Below are positions 42,765 through 51,866 of a stretch of DNA of 64,000 nucleotides, piece after piece. This DNA comes from Roseiconus nitratireducens. Lineage in GTDB: Bacteria > Planctomycetota > Planctomycetia > Pirellulales > Pirellulaceae. The notes beneath the pieces were generated by a model. The model was not told the origin of the DNA and did no database searches. It saw only the letters and a list, made by a program, of their open reading frames with translations. A program made the position numbers and the translations under genes. Location of the stretch: the NCBI RefSeq assembly GCF_008629675.1, contig NZ_VWOX01000020.1, positions 45,606-109,605 of the forward strand, in the 5' to 3' direction. How positions within the stretch are numbered: the stretch's first letter is position 1; each line of letters begins with the position of its first letter.

Positions 42765-44759
42765 CTACGTCATCGCTTCGACAAACAATCGGTCGGCGAT
42801 GTGCAGGCGGCGAAACGTCGGCCGCTTTTTCTCCTGGTGCTGTTGCATCCGCTCCAAGATGTCGTGCAGGCGTCGCACCGTGTCGACGATGTGCGGGCCT
42901 TTGTTCAGCATCACACACTCGGCCCGCGCCGCGACCCCCGCATCGGTTAGCTCCGCACGGCTTGGCAACCCTTCTTTCGCCGAACCCTCCAACACCTGCG
43001 TCGCCCAGACCACCGGCAGGTGGGCCGCCTCCGACATCCACAAGATCTCTTCTTGGACTTCGACCAGACGTTCCCAGCCGCATTCGACGGCCAGGTCACC
43101 CCGGGCAATCATCACCCCCGCTTGATCGCTGTGCATCACCTCCAACAGCAAGCGGGGCAGAGTCTCAAAGGCTTGGCGATTTTCGATCTTCAGGATGATC
43201 CCCAGATCAATGCGTCCCAAGCGTTCCAGGTGCCGCCGCAACTGGCGGACATCGTCGGGACCTCGAACAAAAGAAAAGTTGACCAGATCGGCGTGCTCGG
43301 CGATGAACGAAAGATCGTTCAGATCGGTTTCGGTCAGCGCCGGAAGCTGCAAGTCGGTGTCGGGAAAGTTGATCCCCTTGTCTTCTCCCAATCGCTGACC
43401 TTTCTCACGGGCGCGAGTGATCTTCACTCGCAATTGGCGATCGTTCGCCTGTTCGACCACGCCGGCGATCTTGCCATCATCCAGCAGCACGCGGTGACCG
43501 GCGCGGACGCTGGCAAACACCTCCGGCAACGTGCATCCGATCGTCGCCGGTTCGCTCAGACGTCCGTCGCGATCGCGACTGGCCGGGCGTCCGGCCAATG
43601 CGGGTTCGGTGATCAGCAGCACGTCATCGACGTGAAGTACCAAGCGGGTCGATCGCGGGGGCAACGGTCCCAGAGTCCCATCCACCGTTGCCGTGCCATC
43701 ATCACCCACGGCCGAGGATTGGATTTCCACGCGTGTCTGATCTGTTACGTAGGCCGTTTTGCGGGCTTCTGCCAACATCCCGTTTTCATCCACGTGCAAC
43801 ACCGACAACGTCCTTTTCCGGCCAGCCGCATCGGTGAACCGCAGGCGATCGCCCGGCTGCGCCGCTTTCCACCACTCGCCGGTTACCGGAACGACCACAT
43901 CGCAATCCGGTTGCGGCTGAGCGGCCGCGTTCGGCGTCATCCAAAGACGCGCCGGCTGGACCACGATGCCAAAGTCGCTTCGCTGTGGCTTCCACTTCAA
44001 GACGCGCGGGCCCTCCACGATCGGACCGGTGCGAATCTTGGGCCCCCCCAAGTCCATGGCGACGCGGCACCGCCGTCCCACGGACGCTTCGGCCGATCTC
44101 AGATTGGCGATCATCGCCGACCAGGTCGACGGCTCATCGTGGGCGCAGTTGATTCGCATCACGGTCATCCCCGCTTCCAAAAGCTCTCGGACCAGGGTGC
44201 GATCGACCGCTGCCTCGGGCGGCATGGTGACCATGATCGCAGGCTCGCGATCGGCGTTGCCGCCGAACAATCGCTCCGTGTTGACTCGCAACAGTTCGCG
44301 TCCGGCGCTAAAACTGATGCCTCCGCCCATCTCGGAACCGTCGGCCTTGTCGACTGCCTTGCCCTCGGCCTTGTCGGCGGTGGCGTTCACCGCGGGCGGC
44401 CGCCCCAAAATCCTGAGGACCGCGTCCAGATTCGCCTTCACCGACCGTTCGCAACGCCCCAGCGACGAGAGGCCACGGACCACCAATTGCTCTTGCAGAT
44501 CGCGGATGTCATGGCGACGCAACGCCACGTAGTGAAGCAGGTTGGCGCCGCTGAGTCGCCGACGTGGCGGCAGGCTTCGCAACAGCGGTTCCGCCTTGGC
44601 TTGGAGTGCGGCCATGTCACGCCGGATGTCCTGCAATCGCTGCCCGAGTTCGTCCCCATCGTCCAACGATGAAGACAACTCCGCTTGCGATGACAAATCC
44701 GTCGGCGAACCGCCGGCGTCAAACAATGCCTCCTCTGGGTCGATATTCGAAGCATTCAT
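42765..44759 (-). CDS. Pyruvate-kinase-like protein with N-terminal extension, no C-domain
   Basis: This is a 664-aa protein with a helical N-terminal region of about 190 residues (HDIRDLQEQLVVRGLSSLGR) and a pyruvate kinase barrel with its B domain. Key parts of the active site are there: MTVMRINCAHDEPSTW, AMDLGGPKIRTG, LGIILKIENRQAFETL, GVMIARGDLAVECGWE and WATQVLEGSAKEG. The allosteric C-domain is missing; the protein ends shortly after VMLNKGPH. At the place of muscle-enzyme Glu117 it has Lys (GPKIR), which in the family marks K+-independent enzymes. The K+-ligand motif N-F-S is N-C-A. ATG 44759 is used; the frame reaches 44816. Whether it makes pyruvate or has another role is open. Confidence 0.85.
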   Translation of the reverse strand: MNASNIDPEEALFDAGGSPTDLSSQAELSSSLDDGDELGQRLQDIRRDMAALQAKAEPLLRSLPPRRRLSGANLLHYVALRRHDIRDLQEQLVVRGLSSLGRCERSVKANLDAVLRILGRPPAVNATADKAEGKAVDKADGSEMGGGISFSAGRELLRVNTERLFGGNADREPAIMVTMPPEAAVDRTLVRELLEAGMTVMRINCAHDEPSTWSAMIANLRSAEASVGRRCRVAMDLGGPKIRTGPIVEGPRVLKWKPQRSDFGIVVQPARLWMTPNAAAQPQPDCDVVVPVTGEWWKAAQPGDRLRFTDAAGRKRTLSVLHVDENGMLAEARKTAYVTDQTRVEIQSSAVGDDGTATVDGTLGPLPPRSTRLVLHVDDVLLITEPALAGRPASRDRDGRLSEPATIGCTLPEVFASVRAGHRVLLDDGKIAGVVEQANDRQLRVKITRAREKGQRLGEDKGINFPDTDLQLPALTETDLNDLSFIAEHADLVNFSFVRGPDDVRQLRRHLERLGRIDLGIILKIENRQAFETLPRLLLEVMHSDQAGVMIARGDLAVECGWERLVEVQEEILWMSEAAHLPVVWATQVLEGSAKEGLPSRAELTDAGVAARAECVMLNKGPHIVDTVRRLHDILERMQQHQEKKRPTFRRLHIADRLFVEAMT

Positions 44760-44892
44760 CGGCGTCGGAAAGTTGGAGATCCGAAACAGGCGACCCAGCT
44801 GATTGTTGACCATCACCCCAGGACCGACAACCAGGATTTGTCAGCGATCCCGACTCAAACATCTCGACCGCGGAACGCCGTCATCGGCCCCG

Positions 44893-46011
44893 CTACCGCT
44901 GCCCGAGGGCTTTCAGCAGCGGTGACGCCAACCATGGGACGCGTGACAAAGCGACCGCGGCTGGGCCGCGCAACCCATCGTGGTGCAAAGCATCGGTCAC
45001 CATGCGGCAAATCCGTTTCTTCCCGCGCAGCAAATCGCGCAATCGCGTTCTCCACTGACCCGCCAGCGTGTCCCAATCGGGGCAGTCACTGACCAATTCA
45101 GCCGCGGCGATTCCGCTCTGGATTGCCCACGTCATTCCTTCGCCGGTGAACGGTTCCACATACCCGGCGGTGTCACCGATCGCCAGCAACCGCCCTTCGG
45201 CGAACCGCCTGGACCGACGCAGGGGTGGAGTGGTGCGAAGTTCGTCGGCCGTGTCCCAATGGCCGGGATCGAAACCGCTGGTGGCCAGCAGCCGCTGCAT
45301 TCGCACCAACGGAACTCCCGCCTTCGCCGACTCCGATCCGCTCCGCAACGCCGCGGCCACGTCGATGCTGCCATCGGCCAGCCGAACCATGCCGACGTAC
45401 CCATCGCTGCCACACGCCATGTAGATCGTTCCGGGATCCGCCGTGCCGGTTTGCAATCGGCACGAAACGCCGAAAGGTCCGTTGGGCGTTTCGGTCCATG
45501 GCAAGTACTCATTCAAACCCGCCATCGACAATCCGGCCGCGCAAATCACCAGGTCGTACTCCCGCTGGATCGCTTCCGCTTCCTGCTGCAATGCGACCCG
45601 AACCCCGCGATGGTCTGCATCGATGATCGACGCCCCACACGGCTGCAAAACTTGGGCGCCACTCTCCGCCGCAACCTGCAACAGCAGCGGGTCCAACACA
45701 TGGCGGCTGACGGCGATTCCGTTGGCGAGCGGCAAATCGATTCTGCGACCGCTGAACGAGGCCGACCACCGCCGCGTTGTCGCGGCAACCCGCTCCACCG
45801 ATTCACGCAGAGACAGGGACTCCAAAGCCGCCAGTCCTGCTCCGCCGATGCAGCAACCGCAGACCTTGGGACGGGGGAACGCCATCTTTTCAGCCACGTC
45901 GACCGGCACACCTCGACGCGCCAACACCAGCGCGCAGACCGACCCGGCCACGCCCCCTCCGATCACCAATACACGCGGTGACGGTACCGACAGCGACGAT
46001 GACGCCTTCAT
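44893..46011 (-). CDS. FAD-dependent oxidoreductase, geranylgeranyl-reductase-like
   Basis: This is a 372-aa flavoprotein of the geranylgeranyl reductase/halogenase type. The dinucleotide motif VLVIGGGVAGSVCALVLARRG is followed by FPRPKVCGCCIGGAGLAALESL (the PxxKxCG signature) and the second FAD motif LLAIGDTAGYVEPFTGEGMTWAIQSG. It should reduce or oxidise a lipid- or polyketide-like substrate. The start is ATG 46011, which overlaps the methyltransferase stop by four bases (ATGA), so the two enzymes act in one pathway. In many planctomycetes a type III polyketide synthase stands next to such a pair; none is seen here. Confidence 0.88.
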   Translation of the reverse strand: MKASSSLSVPSPRVLVIGGGVAGSVCALVLARRGVPVDVAEKMAFPRPKVCGCCIGGAGLAALESLSLRESVERVAATTRRWSASFSGRRIDLPLANGIAVSRHVLDPLLLQVAAESGAQVLQPCGASIIDADHRGVRVALQQEAEAIQREYDLVICAAGLSMAGLNEYLPWTETPNGPFGVSCRLQTGTADPGTIYMACGSDGYVGMVRLADGSIDVAAALRSGSESAKAGVPLVRMQRLLATSGFDPGHWDTADELRTTPPLRRSRRFAEGRLLAIGDTAGYVEPFTGEGMTWAIQSGIAAAELVSDCPDWDTLAGQWRTRLRDLLRGKKRICRMVTDALHHDGLRGPAAVALSRVPWLASPLLKALGQR

Positions 46012-46703
46012 CGGGATTCCTTGACCGCGGCGCACCTGCCTCGCAGCATGACAAACATGCGACAAGGAATAACCCGACGGACAGCCGCATCTTGACCGGA
46101 CGCCGCGCGCACCAGATGCTTCAACTCGTCGCGTGTGAAAGCACCGCGCACGCTCCAGCGGGCGTCATGGTGCACCACCACGGACCGCGAGAGCAGATGG
46201 GCGCCGACCGAGACCAGAGCCAGATTCGATCGCGAACGCTCCAGGTCGCAGATCATCACTTTCCCCCGACTGATGTCCAACATCCGTTCGGTCAATCGCC
46301 CGACATCGTGCTCATCCAAGTGATGCATGAACAACGAATTGGTCACCACGTCAAAACCGCCGGGCAGCGGATCGTTCAAACAATCCGCTTGCACCGAATT
46401 GATCTGCACGTCGTATTGTTTTGCCAAACGCTGCTGTTCTGCGATCGCGAAATCGCTGATGTCGGTCGTCGTGATTTCAAATTTCAACCCGTCACGTCTC
46501 GCGCGAACGGCCCAGGCCAGCGGCAGGTCCGCTGATCCACTGGCGACGTCAAGAATCCGCAAGGTTCGCCCGGGGTTGCGACACGCTTCGCGGCGCAAGT
46601 GACGATAGAGTTGCGACGCGATGCCGGTGAAACGATTCAGACGGGCCAAGCCGGCAAGAGCAAGTCGATGCTCGTCCTCGGGAAGCCCCGGTTGGTCCAT
46701 CAT
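46008..46703 (-). CDS. Class I SAM-dependent methyltransferase
   Basis: This is a 231-aa methyltransferase of the UbiE/Methyltransf_11 type. SAM-binding motif I is RILDVASGSADLPLAWAV, the acidic end of motif II is TTDISDFAI, then SVQADCLNDPLPGGFDVVTNSLFMHHL and a hydrophobic tail. The MMDQPGLPEDEHRLALAGLARLNR start is typical of small planctomycete methyltransferases, so ATG 46703 is chosen; the frame extends to 46829 and a start in between cannot be excluded. Its product is coupled to the FAD reductase gene. The substrate is probably a phenolic or lipid, by analogy with polyketide clusters, but this is inference. Confidence 0.82.
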   Translation of the reverse strand: MMDQPGLPEDEHRLALAGLARLNRFTGIASQLYRHLRREACRNPGRTLRILDVASGSADLPLAWAVRARRDGLKFEITTTDISDFAIAEQQRLAKQYDVQINSVQADCLNDPLPGGFDVVTNSLFMHHLDEHDVGRLTERMLDISRGKVMICDLERSRSNLALVSVGAHLLSRSVVVHHDARWSVRGAFTRDELKHLVRAASGQDAAVRRVIPCRMFVMLRGRCAAVKESR

Positions 46704-47138
46704 TTCCGGGATCCGTTGACGCGGATGCGGATGTACCAGATTCGGATTGAGAAAGGCTCGGATCAAAAGGGAGACATCCTGCTGCGGCCGGGAATCCTGC
46801 CTCGCGAGATGATTTGTCCGAACCACCACGCAAGCTTAAAACGGCCATCATACAAAGTCGACGATCGGAATGACTCCCCATTCACCCCGGTGCGCGCCCT
46901 GCAGCAATTTGCAGGCAGCGGGCATCGGAACGCGTGTTCCGAGTCGGGTCCGGCTATCACGCGGATTGGTTGCCACGGGCCGGGCGGAAGGATAGGCTGC
47001 GATCGGCAACGCGGTGACGCATTCACCCGGGACGACTTCCCCCGGCACATGGCGGGCCCCGTGGGCAAGCGCCGGGCAGGTGCTGGGCAGGCGCCGGCCG
47101 GCAAAAACAGGCGACCCCTTCCAAGGAGAACGATTGAA
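46704..47138. other. Divergent intergenic region, nothing recognised
   Basis: About 435 bp between the divergent methyltransferase and HAD-META genes. The part near 46704-46829 could be coding if the methyltransferase starts further upstream. No polyketide synthase fragment, RNA gene or repeat was seen. Confidence 0.5.
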
Positions 47139-48503
47139 ATGACTGGAATCTGTTCGACCATGATCGGCTCCGTCCGCCGCCTGGCCGCGGTCATCGGCTT
47201 GCTCGCTGTCTCCGCGGTGGCGGACGCCCAGCCATTGCCGTCCTGGAACGACGGCCCCGCCAAACAGGCGATCGTCGATTTCGTCGCGAAGGTCACGACG
47301 GAGGATTCTCCTGATTTCCTCGCACCGCAAGACCGCATCGCGGTGTTCGACAATGACGGCACGCTATGGCCGGAGAACCCGTTGCCATTCCAGCTGATGT
47401 TTGCCCTGGACGAACTGCGACGCCTGGCGCCGGACCATCCGCAGTGGAAACAGAACCCGGTGATTCAAGCGGCACTCGATGGCGACGTCGCAGTCTTGAA
47501 AAAAGATTTGAAGAAGTCTTTAAGCGAAATACTGAAGGAGACGCACGCCGGTACGACCGTCGACGAGTTTGACCAACGTGTCCGCGACTGGCTGTCCACC
47601 GCCCGGCATCCCAGGTTTGACCGGCCGTACAACGGCCTGACCTATCTGCCGATGCAAGAGGTGCTGGCGTATCTGCGCGAACACGGATTCCGAACCTACA
47701 TCGTTTCCGGTGGCGGCAAGGACTTCATGCGAGTTTGGGCCGAAGACACGTACGGGATCCCACCGGAACAGGTGATCGGTTCGATGGGGCCGCTGCAATT
47801 CGAGATTCGTGACGGTGTCCCCGTCTTGGCGCGTCAAGCAGGAATCGATTTCATCGATGACAAAGAGGGCAAACCCGTTGCGATCCATCGTTCCATCGGA
47901 CGTCGCCCCGTCGCAGCTTTCGGAAACTCCGATGGCGACTTGGCGATGCTGCAATGGACCACGATGACGCGTTCACCCTCCTTCGGATTGATCGTGCACC
48001 ACACCGACCCGGAACGGGAGTACGCCTACGACCGAGATCCTGCCAGCAGCGGAAAACTTGTCACAGCATTGGAGCAATCCGAACAACAAGGTTGGGTGGT
48101 GGTCGACATGAAGCGAGATTGGAAAACGGTGTTTGAAACGACGGCGGCAAGCGATGGGGACATGTCTTTGGACGCGACGAACTGGATCGCCGAAGACATC
48201 GGTGGCCGCGGCGTTGTCGACATCGCACAGTCAACCCTGTCGTTTGATCAACCGAATCACGTCACCGGCAACACCGCGGTCAACCGCTTTAGCGGTCCCG
48301 CCAAGATCGACGGCCGGTCGCTGCAACTGGGCCCACTGGCAACGACGCGGCGGGCCGGTCCGCCGGCGCTGATGGATCAGGAGAACCGGTTCTTGAAAGC
48401 GTTGTCGGCGGTGCGAAGTTACCGTTTCGACGGCCAGCGAAAACTGCTGTTGCTTGACGAACAGGGCCAAGTCCTGGTCAAGCTCGCCCAGCTGGACCGT
48501 TAG
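47139..48503 (+). CDS. Exported HAD phosphatase fused to a META domain
   Basis: This is a 454-aa exported protein with two domains. After a signal peptide (LAAVIGLLAVSAVADAQ) the HAD core shows AVFDNDGTLWPE (DxD catalytic motif), TYIVSGGGKDFMRVW (motif II) and AAFGNSDGDLAML (motif IV), so a phosphatase of the SerB-like HAD type is likely. The last 110 residues (VTGNTAVNRFSGPAKIDG to LLLLDEQGQVLVKLAQL) match the META/HslJ domain, usually a small stand-alone lipoprotein. The fusion is unusual. ATG 47139 follows AAGGAG at 12 bases. It converges with the GDPD gene 14 bp further on. Confidence 0.88.
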   Translation: MTGICSTMIGSVRRLAAVIGLLAVSAVADAQPLPSWNDGPAKQAIVDFVAKVTTEDSPDFLAPQDRIAVFDNDGTLWPENPLPFQLMFALDELRRLAPDHPQWKQNPVIQAALDGDVAVLKKDLKKSLSEILKETHAGTTVDEFDQRVRDWLSTARHPRFDRPYNGLTYLPMQEVLAYLREHGFRTYIVSGGGKDFMRVWAEDTYGIPPEQVIGSMGPLQFEIRDGVPVLARQAGIDFIDDKEGKPVAIHRSIGRRPVAAFGNSDGDLAMLQWTTMTRSPSFGLIVHHTDPEREYAYDRDPASSGKLVTALEQSEQQGWVVVDMKRDWKTVFETTAASDGDMSLDATNWIAEDIGGRGVVDIAQSTLSFDQPNHVTGNTAVNRFSGPAKIDGRSLQLGPLATTRRAGPPALMDQENRFLKALSAVRSYRFDGQRKLLLLDEQGQVLVKLAQLDR

Positions 48504-48516
48504 GGCAGGCGGCAAC

Positions 48517-50358
48517 TCACTGCTGCGAATTGACTTCAGGTCGAATCCCTAAGTAGTAGGCCACTTCCAACGTCAACCGTTCGACGGGGCTCATCGCTTC
48601 GCGGTCGGCGAGTACCTGCCGGGCCAACGCCGGACGGTCGGTGATCAGGTTGTCCACGCCCCGGCTGATCATCAATGACATCGTGTAGGGATCGTTCAAC
48701 GTCCAAGCGGCGACGGTCTTTCCCCGCCGATGCGCCGCGTCGACGAAAGGCTTGGTCGCCAGCGAGTCTTTGACGGCCAGAAAGTCCACATCGGTGCGGG
48801 TCAAGTCGCCGGCGGCCACGGCGGTCAACAGCCCCACCGTCCAGTCGGGACGCAGTTGCTGAATCTTCCTGACTCCCGCCAATTCCAGAGACATCACCAC
48901 GACCTGGTCCGACATTTCCATTGTCTCGACCAAGTCCACAACCTTCCGCTCCAAATCTTGCGTGTGGCCATAGTATTTCAACTCGATGTTGACGCCGGCT
49001 TTTCCGCGGCACTCTTCCAACACCTCTCGCAGCGTCGGCACGCGTTGGTCCTGGTAGCTGGGACCGAAGTAACTGCCGATGTCGATCGCGCGTAGCTGCT
49101 CGGCGGTAGCCTGCCAGATCTTGACCGGATCACCGGCGACTTTCTTCAGATCGCTGTCGTGAACCACCATGATCTCGCCGTCACTGGATTCCTGCACATC
49201 GATCTCGATCCAATCGGCACCGTCCTCGATCCCGCGACGAACCGACGCCAACGTGTTTTCGGGGGCCGAGAACGCGCCGCCGCGATGCGCGGTGATCTGG
49301 ACATGGTCTTCGAAATCAATGCTGCCAAGCAGGCCCACGCCGAGTAATCCCGCTCCCAGCAGCAGGATGATGGCCGACGAAACGACGCGCCCGGTCGTCA
49401 GCCTTACGCGCATCGCGGTTGCCGGCTCCTCCGAAACGGTCGGCATCTCGATCGCCGCCGAACCGCGTTCGTCGACGTACAGCATCGAAAGCAGCGCCCC
49501 CAGCGAGATGTTCGCGACGACACCGGAAACCAGATTGCCTAGCCATACCAGCAGGATCATCAACCCCAGAGCGAGCACCATCCATGTCAGCCGTGATCCG
49601 GTGGTGTCCACCACCTGCTGCGCCGCAAACACGACGGTTGCCGACAACGCCACCCGCAACAACGTCGTCGTCGCGAACCAGCCGACCAAACTGCCGGCAA
49701 TCAGACGCCGACGTCCGGTGGCGCGACGCTCACTTTCGGTAATCGCCCGGATCGCGCCGGCGCGTTCGAACAACACCAACGGCGTGGCCTCAACCCAGCC
49801 GATCACGCGCCACAGCAGCAGGACGCTCATCAAGACCAGGACGAACCCGATGGCAACCACCGCCGCCCAGAATTCCGGCGGATGCTCCGTCAAGTAAAAA
49901 TTGATATCGTGCTCAGTCAATAACATCCAAAAGATTGCCCCACCGACGGCCAGAAAGGGAAGTGCGTTCAGGCCGATCCGCGCGACCACCCAGGCCGCCA
50001 GCCGCAGCAGCGTCGTCGACTTCGATGCCACGTACCGAAACACGCTCCGCGGCCGGGGCGTCCTTCCGACGGCGGATCCCACGGAAACCATCATCAGGAC
50101 GGCCAGTTCGATCGCGAACACCCCCACGACGGCCCCACCGACAATCAAGAACGCGCCCCATCCGATCGGATGAATCAAGAAACGGGCGATGTCGGTGTCG
50201 GCCAGAACCGTGCGTCCGGATAACGCCAGGAACAACCGAAAGAGCAGGCTGACCAACGGGGTCAACACAACCACCGCCACGGTTTTAAACAGCAGGTCGA
50301 CAACAACCAGCTGTCTCCAGCAGGACGCCAGGTTTTTCATCACGGCCTTGAACATCAT
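48517..50358 (-). CDS. Membrane glycerophosphodiester phosphodiesterase
   Basis: This is a 613-aa protein with an N-terminal membrane part and a C-terminal GDPD domain. The first 350 residues have about seven hydrophobic segments and resemble the membrane domain of Bacillus-type membrane GDPDs. The catalytic domain starts at QITAHRGGAFSAPENTLASV (catalytic His, Arg, Glu), then WIEIDVQESSDGEIMVVHDSDL and ends with VAAWTLNDPYTMSLMISRGVDNLITDRP. It should split glycerophosphodiesters of phospholipid head groups to glycerol-3-phosphate and alcohol. Start M-M-F-K-A-V at 50358. It is divergent from the DUF502 gene. Confidence 0.92.
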   Translation of the reverse strand: MMFKAVMKNLASCWRQLVVVDLLFKTVAVVVLTPLVSLLFRLFLALSGRTVLADTDIARFLIHPIGWGAFLIVGGAVVGVFAIELAVLMMVSVGSAVGRTPRPRSVFRYVASKSTTLLRLAAWVVARIGLNALPFLAVGGAIFWMLLTEHDINFYLTEHPPEFWAAVVAIGFVLVLMSVLLLWRVIGWVEATPLVLFERAGAIRAITESERRATGRRRLIAGSLVGWFATTTLLRVALSATVVFAAQQVVDTTGSRLTWMVLALGLMILLVWLGNLVSGVVANISLGALLSMLYVDERGSAAIEMPTVSEEPATAMRVRLTTGRVVSSAIILLLGAGLLGVGLLGSIDFEDHVQITAHRGGAFSAPENTLASVRRGIEDGADWIEIDVQESSDGEIMVVHDSDLKKVAGDPVKIWQATAEQLRAIDIGSYFGPSYQDQRVPTLREVLEECRGKAGVNIELKYYGHTQDLERKVVDLVETMEMSDQVVVMSLELAGVRKIQQLRPDWTVGLLTAVAAGDLTRTDVDFLAVKDSLATKPFVDAAHRRGKTVAAWTLNDPYTMSLMISRGVDNLITDRPALARQVLADREAMSPVERLTLEVAYYLGIRPEVNSQQ

Positions 50359-50517
50359 GCTGCTCCGAATCCATAAACTGCAGGTCGTCGGTGGCCACCG
50401 TCAATGCGCTCGTCCCCCAGGTAGCCGCCAATCAAGTATCGACGCGACGCCCACCTGTGGCAATGCAGATGCGGACGGCCTGGCGATGCGAAAAGACTCA
50501 GCAAGGAATACAGATCG

Positions 50518-51153
50518 ATGCGGCGACACATTGAACGCCCGGTTGGTTTTTTGAGATCGATGGCGGTCGGCGGCGTCATCTTCCTGCTGCCGTTGATCGT
50601 GGTGGGATGGTTCGTCGGCAAGGCGGCCAGCGTCGTTTACGTCGTCGCCATTTTTCTGCAACAGACTCTGAACATCACCACCGCCTACGGTTACGCGATG
50701 GTGACCGCCGCGGCGCTCGCCCTGGTCGTGCTGGCCTGCTTTGCCGCCGGCGTCGTGGCCCGGATGACCTTGGGTCGGAAGCTCAGTGGCCTGATCGAAC
50801 GCCACCTGACGATGATTTTCCCGCGGTATTCCATTTACAAAGATCAGGTCGCCGGCGGCATCGGTGGCGACCTGGCACGCGACCGGATGAAACCCATCCT
50901 GGTCGAAGTCAACGGAGTCAAGCGTCCGGCGTTGGAAATCGAACGTGCCGGCGACGGCACCACCACCATCTATTTTCCCGGCGCGCCGGATCCTTGGAGT
51001 GGAACCATCGGATTCCTTCCGGCAGACCAGGTTCAATCCCTGGAAGTGGAAATCGGACAATTCCTGGCCATCTTCGAACGACTGGGACGAGATTCGTACA
51101 ATGTCATTTATCAGGAGGCAGCGATCGGCGAACCGCCGCTGGAACAGGCGTAG
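50518..51153 (+). CDS. DUF502 membrane protein
   Basis: This is a 211-aa membrane protein of the DUF502 family, found widely in bacteria and of unknown function. It has two TM helices (SMAVGGVIFLLPLIVVGWFVG and the ALALVVLACFAAGVVAR part) and a C-terminal soluble domain containing YSIYKDQVAGGIGGD and the TTIYFPGAPDPWSGTIGFLP segment. The following HdeD-like gene starts 32 bp downstream in another frame, so they may be one operon of membrane proteins. Confidence 0.85.
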   Translation: MRRHIERPVGFLRSMAVGGVIFLLPLIVVGWFVGKAASVVYVVAIFLQQTLNITTAYGYAMVTAAALALVVLACFAAGVVARMTLGRKLSGLIERHLTMIFPRYSIYKDQVAGGIGGDLARDRMKPILVEVNGVKRPALEIERAGDGTTTIYFPGAPDPWSGTIGFLPADQVQSLEVEIGQFLAIFERLGRDSYNVIYQEAAIGEPPLEQA

Positions 51154-51185
51154 ACTTTCATTCCTTTTTCGCAATGGGATCCAAG

Positions 51186-51830
51186 ATGTCCGACAACCTT
51201 TCGACACCGCCCCAACCGGGTTCCACCCGTCCGATGGCCGATCAGATCGCAAGCTTGTGGTGGTTGCCACTGTTGCGCGGCATCCTGTTGCTGTTTCTGG
51301 GTGTGTACGCGTTGATCAATCCCGGAATGACTTTGGCGGTTTTCGCCCAAGTGATCGGGTTCTTTTTGGTGCTCGACGGCGTCCTGTCGATCGTCGCGGG
51401 GGTCATCGGTCAGACACCGACACGGACATGGAGCATCGTTCGCGGGATCCTGGTCGGACTGGTCGGCATCTTTGTGTTTGCCAATCCCGTGCTGGTCGCG
51501 GGCATCACCGCAACTGCCATCGTGTACTTGATTGCGTTCACGACGATCCTCGCAGGCGTGTTCGAGATCGTTGCGGCGATCCAGCATCGTGCCGAAATGG
51601 AGGGCGAGGGGTGGTTGATTGCCGAAGGCGCGCTACTGGTGCTGTTCGGAATCATCCTGGTTCTGGCCCCGATGCTGTTCGGTCTGACGATGATCCGAAT
51701 CCTGGGTGTGTTCGCGATCCTGGCCGGCATCGGTCTGATCGTGTTCGCCTTTCGGATCAAGAAGCTTCCCGAGAAGGTCGCCGAGATCCGGCAGCAGCGC
51801 GGCGGCGAGGACGCGTCACCAACCGTTTGA
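51186..51830 (+). CDS. HdeD-family (DUF308) membrane protein
   Basis: This is a 214-aa protein of the HdeD/DUF308 family with about six TM segments, such as GILLLFLGVYALINPG, IGFFLVLDGVLSIVAGVIG and TAIVYLIAFTTILAGVFEIVAAI. Three similar units of two helices are typical of the family. E. coli HdeD is linked to acid resistance, but the molecular role is not known. The start is ATG 51186 (MSDNLSTPPQPG); an ATG four codons earlier is also possible. It follows the DUF502 gene. Confidence 0.88.
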   Translation: MSDNLSTPPQPGSTRPMADQIASLWWLPLLRGILLLFLGVYALINPGMTLAVFAQVIGFFLVLDGVLSIVAGVIGQTPTRTWSIVRGILVGLVGIFVFANPVLVAGITATAIVYLIAFTTILAGVFEIVAAIQHRAEMEGEGWLIAEGALLVLFGIILVLAPMLFGLTMIRILGVFAILAGIGLIVFAFRIKKLPEKVAEIRQQRGGEDASPTV

Positions 51831-51866
51831 TGGCGTCGTTCACCGTGCCGCGTGAGCAGGGACGTT

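Noticed and set aside
43020..44672. 550-aa open frame antisense to the pyruvate-kinase-like gene
   Set aside because: Shadow of a gene with clear family motifs.
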